Shown: positions 1-4,330 of the stretch, in pieces
How the letters are laid out: each line of letters begins with the position of its first letter
Numbering within the stretch: position 1 is the first letter of the stretch
From: Ignavibacteriota bacterium
Lineage (GTDB): Bacteria; Bacteroidota; Kapaibacteriia; Palsa-1295
DNA: 5,141 bases
Direction: 5' to 3'
Assembly: GCA_003151215.1 (NCBI GenBank)
Contig: PLXB01000434.1
Coordinates: forward strand, 1 to 5,141
Program-made: the position numbers and the translations under genes
Notes under the pieces: model-generated
Told to the model about the DNA's origin: nothing
The model's database searches: none
The model's input: the letters and a program-made list of their open reading frames with translations, nothing else

Positions 1-542
1 TGAAGCAGGAAATCAGGCGTCTTTTACGGATCGTCAGCGAACTGCTCGAGCTTTCGCGCGCCGAAGTCGGTACGGAATTGATGCATATGAAACCGGTCGC
101 TCCGGAAAACATTGTCGATGCTGCAGTCACGCCGACAATGCTTCAAGCAGATCAGAAGCAAGTGCATCTTGAGATCGATCTTCCTGACAGCCTGCCGTCC
201 GTAAAAGCTGATGAGAGCAAAGTTGCCTGGGTACTGATTAATCTCCTAAGTAATGCTATCCGCTTCACGCCTTCGAACGGTAAAGTGATTCTTCGAATAG
301 CGTCGGATGGTAACAAGGTAGAATTCTCCGTAGCAGATACTGGCGCCGGTATTGAACCGCAGAATCTGAGCAGGATATTCGATAAATTTTTTCAGGCTTC
401 AACAAAGCAGGCAGAACATCACACCGGGGTCGGCCTTGGGCTTGCCATCTCGAAAGAGATCATCGAAGCACATGGGGGGAAGATCTGGGCGGAAAGCGAG
501 TTCGGAAAGGGAAGTACATTCAGATTTACTCTTAGTACATGA
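1..542 (+). CDS. Sensor histidine kinase, 3' part (DHp end plus HATPase_c)
   Basis: This is the C-terminal part of a two-component sensor kinase; the frame is open from base 3 and continues off the left edge, leaving 179 visible residues. It autophosphorylates a His with ATP and passes the phosphate to a response regulator. Visible residues 1-25 are the second helix of the dimerisation domain (RIVSELLELSRAEVG); the phosphoacceptor His and any sensory domain lie outside the window. The ATPase domain is complete: N box with NLLSNA (N80, N84), G1 box DTGAGI (D112, G114, G116), F box around IFDKFF (125-130) and G2 box GVGLGL (142-147), ending on a typical C-terminus. The stop overlaps the next gene's start (ATGA), so the two are translationally coupled and probably cognate. 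A TTG at 78 and an ATG at 81 lie in frame but fall inside the conserved domain and are not real starts. Any role in K+ sensing is inferred from the neighbouring kdp genes. Confidence 0.95.
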   Translation, partial: KQEIRRLLRIVSELLELSRAEVGTELMHMKPVAPENIVDAAVTPTMLQADQKQVHLEIDLPDSLPSVKADESKVAWVLINLLSNAIRFTPSNGKVILRIASDGNKVEFSVADTGAGIEPQNLSRIFDKFFQASTKQAEHHTGVGLGLAISKEIIEAHGGKIWAESEFGKGSTFRFTLST

Positions 543-1885
543 AAACTCTTCCACTGCTGATCATCGACGATGAAACTTCGCTTCGCACCCTGCTCACACA
601 AGTGTTGAAGCTGGAGGGATATGATATTTTTCAGGCAGAAACAGCAAAGCAGGGGAAAGAAATATTATCGCGTGAACGCATTTCCGTCGTGGTCACCGAT
701 GTGCGCCTTCCCGATGCCAATGGAATTGAGCTTATTGAAGATCTAAAAACGCTCAATCCTGATATTGAAGTTGTCGTGATTACAGCGTTCGGCACGATCG
801 AAGACGGCGTAAAAGCAATGCGCAGTGGAGCTTTCGATTACATCACCAAAGGCGACGATGACGATAAAATAATTCTTACGATTGAAAAGGCATCGGAAAA
901 AGCGGCACTGCGAAGACAGCTTCGCGATCTTCAGCGCCGAGTAGAATCAAAGGTCGAATTTTCAAAACTTATTGGGAAATCGGAGTCGTTCTCAAAGGCA
1001 GTTGAGCTAGCAAAAATGGTTGCTCAAACCGATACAACTGTACTTCTTCTCGGTGAAACAGGAACAGGAAAAGAGCTTTTTGCCGAAGCGATTCACAGGT
1101 CTTCGAAACGCCGCAATAGGCCTTTCGTTGCGATCAATTGCAGTGCAATACCAAAAGATCTGCAGGAATCAGAGCTGTTCGGTCATAAGAAAGGGGCATT
1201 TACAGGAGCTATATCTGATAAGATCGGTTTCTTCGAAGAAGCTGATACCGGAACGATCCTACTCGATGAGATCGGCGATATGACGCCGGAAACGCAGACA
1301 AAACTTCTTCGTTCGCTCGAAAGCAGAACAGTGACCAGATTAGGAGAGACAAAACCACGTTCAGTCGATATACGAATCATTGCCGCAACAAATGCAAATC
1401 TGAAATTAGCGATCGAAGATAAACATTTCCGTGAAGATCTTTATTACCGTATCAACGGTTTTACGATTTATCTTCCCCCGCTCAGGGAGCGGCAGGATGA
1501 TATCGAATTACTTGCAATGCATTTTATTGCCGTTTTTTCTGACAGTTTGCAAAAGCTTATTACCGGGATGAATGACGAGTTCAAACAGCTTATCAAAACT
1601 CATCGCTGGACCGGAAATATCCGTGAGTTGAAAAATGCTATCGAGCGAGCGGTGATTCTCTCATCCGGAAGTATATTGACTGCCGATCTTTTGCCCGAGG
1701 AAATACAAAAACCAGGAGGTCCTGCAAGTAATGGAAGTGGCGTTCGTACACTCGATGAAGTTGAAAGAGAACATACCTTGAAGGTCTTGAAGCTGGCCGA
1801 TGGGAATAAGGCCCAGGCTGCAAAACTTCTGGGAATCGGAACGGCGACACTTTATCGTAAGCTGAAAGAATTCGGAGTTGAATAA
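539..1885 (+). CDS. Sigma-54-dependent response regulator, NtrC family
   Basis: This 448-residue cytoplasmic regulator activates sigma-54 RNA polymerase after phosphorylation. Residues 1-120 are a receiver domain with acidic pair D10/D11, phosphoacceptor D54 (VVTDVRLPD), T82 and K104. Residues about 142-375 are the AAA+ domain: Walker A GETGTGKE (172-179), the sigma-54 contact loop GAFTGA (219-224), Walker B LLDE (D243, E244), sensor I AATNANL (282-288), arginine-finger region FREDLYYR (297-304) and sensor II GNIREL (359-364). A Gly/Pro/Ser-rich linker (391-401) leads to a Fis-type HTH (about 424-445, AAKLLGIGTATLYRKLKE). Length and domain order are normal for the family. The start is fixed by the ATGA overlap with the upstream kinase. 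One oddity is that the usual Pro after the receiver Lys is absent (ITKGDDDD, 102-109). The consensus sigma-54 promoter before the kdp genes, 2.2 kb downstream, is its likely target by inference. It occupies the role that OmpR-type KdpE has in E. coli. Confidence 0.96.
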   Translation: MKTLPLLIIDDETSLRTLLTQVLKLEGYDIFQAETAKQGKEILSRERISVVVTDVRLPDANGIELIEDLKTLNPDIEVVVITAFGTIEDGVKAMRSGAFDYITKGDDDDKIILTIEKASEKAALRRQLRDLQRRVESKVEFSKLIGKSESFSKAVELAKMVAQTDTTVLLLGETGTGKELFAEAIHRSSKRRNRPFVAINCSAIPKDLQESELFGHKKGAFTGAISDKIGFFEEADTGTILLDEIGDMTPETQTKLLRSLESRTVTRLGETKPRSVDIRIIAATNANLKLAIEDKHFREDLYYRINGFTIYLPPLRERQDDIELLAMHFIAVFSDSLQKLITGMNDEFKQLIKTHRWTGNIRELKNAIERAVILSSGSILTADLLPEEIQKPGGPASNGSGVRTLDEVEREHTLKVLKLADGNKAQAAKLLGIGTATLYRKLKEFGVE

Positions 1886-1893
1886 CTGAATTC
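1868..1893. repeat. Weak inverted repeat between convergent genes
   Basis: GAATTC, GG, AGTT, loop GAAT, AACT, GAATTC form a 10-bp stem with a two-base bulge across the regulator's stop codon. It lies at the junction of two convergent genes separated by 13 bases. The stem is AT-rich and has no T-tract on either strand, so it is at best a weak bidirectional terminator. Confidence 0.25.
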
Positions 1894-1898
1894 CTCCC

Positions 1899-3248
1899 TT
1901 AGCCCACAGAGTTGGAATTGAGAGTGGAATAAAATTCACTGGCCAACTCTTCGAGAGCAGACTGCCGGATAAGAATTTCGCGCATCTCCTCCTGGTTAAG
2001 ATGTTCGGCACATCCGGTTACAATTCTTCTTCCGAATGCCGCGAGTAATTTCCGGTCGTCCCAATCCGATATGGTCATCGAAATATCATTCAATGCCCGC
2101 TGTATTCGCATGCTCACAGCAACATCACTCTTTGAATAGAGCCGTATCTGCTCGAATGCCGTTTCTGAAAGCCGACTAAAGCGGAGCGGCGGGATCACAA
2201 CTCTTACGTTTCCGGGCGTACTGGAAAGGACTGTTTCCTGTGGCTGCCTCGATGCATACCGAATAAGTATACTACTCAGTTGATCGATGCAGGTAATGGC
2301 TGTACTTGGGTCGTTCACGGCAGGAGAAATAGCTTTCAGAGCGATATCGACGATTTGTAAAATACCGAATTCGATGTCTTGCTGCAGCGTGCGCGTCGGC
2401 CCGATATCAAAGGTTCCACGAAGATCTTTCCGGAGCTCTTCGGAAGGTAGATTGCCCTTCGACGATACCATCATTATTGGAATACCCTCAGGCACAAAAT
2501 TGCCCACGCGCCGAACGACCCGAATCACCACATGATTTTCTTTCGCCAGAGATAAAAGCCTGTTGTTTTCGATAAACCGCACGTATCCGGAAGAAACGCT
2601 CAGGATCGGCGTCTCTTTATCACTCGATAGCAGGCCATCATGTTCTCCCATCCTTCCGCTAAGCCGGGGCATCGGCATCATGTCGTCGATCATCGATTCC
2701 GTTTCGCGTGCGATCCTATGCACGATTTGATTCACGCTGATTGATTGTGAGATATGATAGATAAAAAAGATAAGCCAGATCACACAAGCCAAGGCCAGAA
2801 GCATTGCCCCAATGACTGTCAGCACAGGAACGAGTTGCACCGGTTCAGCATGTACCGAAGGTAAGGCAGCCAAACAATAAAGAAATGTACCCAAAAAAAT
2901 GCCAAGTGTTTGCTGCGTTATTCCGTCACTTGTGAACCCAACCATGATCCGCGGTGAAAATTGCATCGAAGCAAGTGTCAACGCCATAAGTAACATAGCA
3001 AAAACAATGGAAACGATCGTCATCGTCGATGAGGCAATCGTACTCAGTATTATTTGGGCAGTCTGGCTATCCAGACCTGAAATAAGAAAAAAGTTCGGCA
3101 GCCATGAATGGATCGCCGGGAAAGCAGATTCCATTCTCGAAAGGATAGCCCCAATCAGACCAATTGAAACGGCAATCAGAACCGACCGGATCAAAAATCC
3201 GCCCCGAAGCCGATAAACAAATTGGTTGAGTAAAAGACGCGCCTGCAT
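1899..3248 (-). CDS. DUF2254 family membrane protein
   Basis: This is a 449-residue predicted inner-membrane protein of the DUF2254 family, whose biochemical role is not established to my knowledge. The N-terminal third is strongly hydrophobic, with likely membrane segments near residues 18-37, 66-92, 112-130 and 138-165. The family-like stretch TLASMQFSPRIM (91-102) follows the second segment. The remaining roughly 280 residues look soluble. They contain the family's most recognisable signature, FGILQIVDIALKAISPAVND (294-313), followed by PSTAITCIDQL. Length is typical and the frame is intact. The start at 3248 gives a short basic N-terminus (RLLLNQFVYRLR) before the first helix; no Shine-Dalgarno sequence precedes it. 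It faces the two-component genes tail to tail and is divergent from the EIIA gene, so it is its own transcription unit. A link to ion or osmotic homeostasis is only suggested by location. Confidence 0.9.
   Translation of the reverse strand: MQARLLLNQFVYRLRGGFLIRSVLIAVSIGLIGAILSRMESAFPAIHSWLPNFFLISGLDSQTAQIILSTIASSTMTIVSIVFAMLLMALTLASMQFSPRIMVGFTSDGITQQTLGIFLGTFLYCLAALPSVHAEPVQLVPVLTVIGAMLLALACVIWLIFFIYHISQSISVNQIVHRIARETESMIDDMMPMPRLSGRMGEHDGLLSSDKETPILSVSSGYVRFIENNRLLSLAKENHVVIRVVRRVGNFVPEGIPIMMVSSKGNLPSEELRKDLRGTFDIGPTRTLQQDIEFGILQIVDIALKAISPAVNDPSTAITCIDQLSSILIRYASRQPQETVLSSTPGNVRVVIPPLRFSRLSETAFEQIRLYSKSDVAVSMRIQRALNDISMTISDWDDRKLLAAFGRRIVTGCAEHLNQEEMREILIRQSALEELASEFYSTLNSNSVG
1908..1950. 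repeat. Nested inverted repeat at the 3' end of the DUF2254 gene
   Basis: AGAGTTGG (1908-1915) pairs perfectly with CCAACTCT (1943-1950). The intervening bases hold a second imperfect pairing (AGTG-AAT with ATT-CACT, one bulged G). For the regulator transcript this hairpin would start 23 bases past the stop codon and could end transcription or protect the 3' end. It lies within DUF2254 coding sequence (last residues) and lacks a T-tract, so it may be coincidental. Confidence 0.25.
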
Positions 3249-3262
3249 TGGTTTACAATGAA

Positions 3263-3268
3263 TGAGAA
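3263..3268 (+). repeat. TGAGAA hexamer near the DUF2254 start
   Basis: One copy of the hexamer enriched in the two intergenic regions of this window, lying 15 bases upstream of the DUF2254 start codon. If it binds a regulator, it could influence the DUF2254 gene. Confidence 0.3.
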
Positions 3269-3380
3269 TGCTGTAACGACGGAATGAATAAGAAGAAATC
3301 CTATAATCGGCATCCTCATTCCCTAATGTCTCGACTTCCTATGTTATATCAATATCATTTTGTAAAAGTTTCTATCATCC

Positions 3381-3435
3381 TGAGAAAGGGCTCCTATATA
3401 TATTTGAGAATGAGGAGTAAAAAGCATTTTTCTCA
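3381..3435. promoter_or_regulatory. Cluster of three TGAGAA sites upstream of the EIIA gene
   Basis: TGAGAA occurs at 3381-3386 and 3405-3410 on the plus strand and as TTCTCA at 3430-3435. The last two form an inverted pair with a 19-base spacer. Relative to a sigma-54 start predicted at about 3464, these sit near -83, -59 and -34. A longer inverted match, TCCTCATTC (3313-3321) with GAATGAGGA (3408-3416), overlaps the middle site. Binding by the NtrC-type regulator is inference from this spacing and from similar sites before kdp. Confidence 0.4.
3399..3406 (+). promoter_or_regulatory. Possible Bacteroidota-type -7 element
   Basis: TATATTTG fits the TAnnTTTG -7 motif of Bacteroidota housekeeping promoters and would start transcription roughly 50 bases before the EIIA gene. 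No well-spaced TTTG -33 element is evident (the nearest, at 3359-3362, is 36 bases away), and the phylum is itself an inference. Confidence 0.2.
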
Positions 3436-3437
3436 TC

Positions 3438-3453
3438 TGGCACAATTATTGGT
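3438..3453 (+). promoter_or_regulatory. Candidate sigma-54 (-24/-12) promoter for the EIIA gene
   Basis: TGGCACAATTATTGGT matches the sigma-54 consensus TGGCACG-N4-TTGCW. It has a perfect -24 TGGCAC and correct 10-base spacing between the two dinucleotides, but the -12 element is GG rather than GC. The predicted transcription start (about 3464) is two bases before the EIIA ATG, so the mRNA would be practically leaderless. The strong -24 half and the activator gene nearby favour it; the -12 mismatch and the lack of a leader weigh against it. Confidence 0.5.
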
Positions 3454-3465
3454 ATTAGTTATTTT

Positions 3466-3936
3466 ATGATATTGACTGATTATTTACGCCCGGAATATAT
3501 TGAGATCGGCATTACAGCACGATCGAAAGAAGAGTTGCTTGACCGGATGATCGAGATAGCAGCCCGCAATCCGAAAGTTCACAACAAAGCAGAGGTCAGG
3601 AATGCGATCCTCGAACGCGAGGAAATAATGAGTACGGGAATAGGCCACGGATGTGCTGTCCCTCATGGAAAAAGCAACGGAGTCGATGACATCGTTCTTG
3701 CCTTCGGAGTAACGGCAGAACCTGTTGAATACCAGTCACTGGATAATAACCCTGTTCGGCTAGTTATGCTCATGGTTCGCCGCGAAAGCGACACAAAACT
3801 GCGCCTTATTCTGCTTTCACGCGCATCAAAAATTTTGAATTCGGCTTCGGCACGAGATGCCTTCCTTCAGGCAAAATCCAGGAAAGAAATCATGGAAATC
3901 TTCCATCTTGAAGAAGAAAAAATCGATAAGCCATAA
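3466..3936 (+). CDS. PTS EIIA domain protein (PtsN/fructose-type EIIA)
   Basis: This 156-residue, single-domain cytoplasmic phosphocarrier is of the EIIA-Ntr/EIIA-Fru fold. In this family a His accepts phosphate from an HPr-type protein and passes it to a transporter or uses it as a regulatory signal. The signature GIGHGCAVPHGK is at residues 58-69, with H67 the expected phosphorylated His and H61 a second conserved one. MILTDYLRPEYIEIGI at the N-terminus fits the family opening, which supports the start at 3466 even though no leader or ribosome binding site is visible. The length matches stand-alone PtsN-like proteins, and no EIIB or EIIC domain is encoded nearby, so a regulatory role is more likely than sugar uptake. 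In E. coli, unphosphorylated EIIA-Ntr binds TrkA and KdpD, so its place next to kdp is suggestive. I leave the symbol blank because fructose-type EIIA paralogues look alike at this level. Confidence 0.9.
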   Translation: MILTDYLRPEYIEIGITARSKEELLDRMIEIAARNPKVHNKAEVRNAILEREEIMSTGIGHGCAVPHGKSNGVDDIVLAFGVTAEPVEYQSLDNNPVRLVMLMVRRESDTKLRLILLSRASKILNSASARDAFLQAKSRKEIMEIFHLEEEKIDKP

Positions 3937-3958
3937 GGTGGCTTTGCCTTTTCATTTT
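3928..3958 (+). terminator. Possible intrinsic terminator after the EIIA gene
   Basis: AAGCCA (3928-3933) pairs perfectly with TGGCTT (3939-3944) around a 5-base loop, followed by a T-rich run (TGCCTTTTCATTTT). The stem includes the last codons and the stop. It is short (6 bp) and its T-tract is interrupted, so it is probably weak and some read-through toward kdp is possible. Confidence 0.4.
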
Positions 3959-3968
3959 CCATCCATAA

Positions 3969-4008
3969 GAGAATTCTCAGAATGAAAAGATTCTTGTCGT
4001 TTTGAGAA
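3969..4008. promoter_or_regulatory. Candidate upstream activator sites of the kdp promoter
   Basis: A perfect 10-bp palindrome, GAGAATTCTC (3969-3978), contains the half-site GAGAA on both strands and extends to TTCTCA at 3974-3979. A further TGAGAA lies at 4003-4008 (TTTTGAGAAAA). Relative to the sigma-54 start predicted at about 4084, these lie at -115 to -105 and -81 to -76, the usual range for activator sites of NtrC-type regulators. The -81 site has nearly the same position and orientation as the -83 site before the EIIA gene. Binding by the neighbouring regulator is inference. Confidence 0.45.
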
Positions 4009-4057
4009 AATAGAGTTTCAATAACCGAGTTAGTCCTTCAAAATCACGCCTTTTTTC

Positions 4058-4073
4058 TGGCATGTTTATTGCA
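4058..4073 (+). promoter_or_regulatory. Sigma-54 (-24/-12) promoter of the kdp operon
   Basis: TGGCATGTTTATTGCA matches TGGCACG-N4-TTGCW at all positions but one (T for C at the sixth base). The GG and GC dinucleotides are exactly 10 bases apart (4059-4060 and 4071-4072), and a T-tract precedes the -24 box. The start of transcription would be near 4084, leaving a 22-base leader before the first small ORF. No competing housekeeping promoter is obvious. A sigma-54 activator encoded in the same window supports function. Confidence 0.82.
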
Positions 4074-4076
4074 CGC

Positions 4077-4089
4077 TTCTCATTTCTCA
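4077..4089 (-). repeat. Tandem TGAGAA copies at the predicted kdp start site
   Basis: TTCTCATTTCTCA contains two direct copies of TTCTCA (TGAGAA on the minus strand) with a one-base spacer. They lie immediately downstream of the -12 element and over the predicted transcription start. If these bind the regulator they would sit in a position expected to hinder rather than help initiation, so autoregulatory repression or an RNA-level role is possible. Confidence 0.3.
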
Positions 4090-4105
4090 ATAATACTCAT
4101 GCCCT

Positions 4106-4198
4106 ATGGATATACCGCTTTTTACAGGACTTACGGTTTTGGGATTAGTCTTTTTCGGGCTTTTCTTCAAAAGCGTCGATGCATTTGATAAATTATAA
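4106..4198 (+). CDS. Unrecognised 30-residue membrane peptide upstream of kdpF
   Basis: An ATG-to-TAA frame encodes a 30-residue peptide with one hydrophobic segment (PLFTGLTVLGLVFFGLFF, residues 4-21) and a charged, amphipathic tail (KSVDAFDKL). The tail would be cytoplasmic or interfacial. It is the first frame after the predicted sigma-54 start and is followed after 25 bases by kdpF, so it would be the leader gene of the kdp transcript. The segment is short but uninterrupted and its composition is clearly membrane-like. I do not recognise the family: it has the size and topology of KdpF but lacks the KdpF-like ending seen in the next gene. It may be a second small subunit or modulator of the Kdp complex, or a regulatory leader peptide. 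There is no Shine-Dalgarno sequence, as elsewhere in this window. An overlapping frame from ATG 4099 is basic and not membrane-like, and is less plausible. Confidence 0.6.
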   Translation: MDIPLFTGLTVLGLVFFGLFFKSVDAFDKL

Positions 4199-4223
4199 AC
4201 CCCGCCACAGCGGATTTACGACT

Positions 4224-4301
4224 ATGCTTACACTTTTTATCATCAGTATTCTGCTTTTCATTTATCTCGGTTACGTGCTCATTAAACCGGAGAAATTTTA
4301 A
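4224..4301 (+). CDS. kdpF: K+-transporting ATPase small subunit KdpF
   Basis: A 25-residue peptide with a single transmembrane helix (LTLFIISILLFIYLGYVLI, residues 2-20) and a short tail, KPEKF. Size, hydrophobic pattern, the LGYVLI-type end of the helix and its position 29 bases before kdpA all fit KdpF. In E. coli KdpF is a 29-residue lipid-like stabiliser of the KdpABC complex in the inner membrane. The start at 4224 is the only ATG giving a full helix; no Shine-Dalgarno sequence is evident. It is likely co-transcribed from the sigma-54 promoter at 4058-4073. Confidence 0.85.
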   Translation: MLTLFIISILLFIYLGYVLIKPEKF

Positions 4302-4330
4302 TACGCTCGTCGTACAAATAATAACATCTT

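Noticed and set aside
1661..2011. Minus-strand frames over the 3' end of the response regulator and the end of DUF2254.
   Set aside because: Both flanking genes are well supported in their own frames, and the shadow product has no recognisable domain.
2899..3216. A 105-codon plus-strand frame opposite the DUF2254 N-terminus.
   Set aside because: It is antisense to the transmembrane-coding part of a recognised family and shows no family features.
3302..3307. TATAAT as a housekeeping -10 for the EIIA gene.
   Set aside because: No -35-like sequence lies about 17 bases upstream, and it would leave a leader of about 150 bases; it is likely chance in AT-rich DNA.
3284..3469. A 61-codon plus-strand frame that overlaps the EIIA start by ATGA.
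   Set aside because: The overlap looks like coupling, but the translation is rich in Lys, Arg, His, Ser and Tyr with no domain pattern. The frame runs through the candidate promoter and TGAGAA sites, as expected for AT-rich non-coding DNA.
4099..4188. Alternative frame from ATG 4099 ahead of kdpF.
   Set aside because: It encodes a basic, non-hydrophobic peptide with no match to Kdp small subunits; the frame from 4106 gives a coherent membrane helix.
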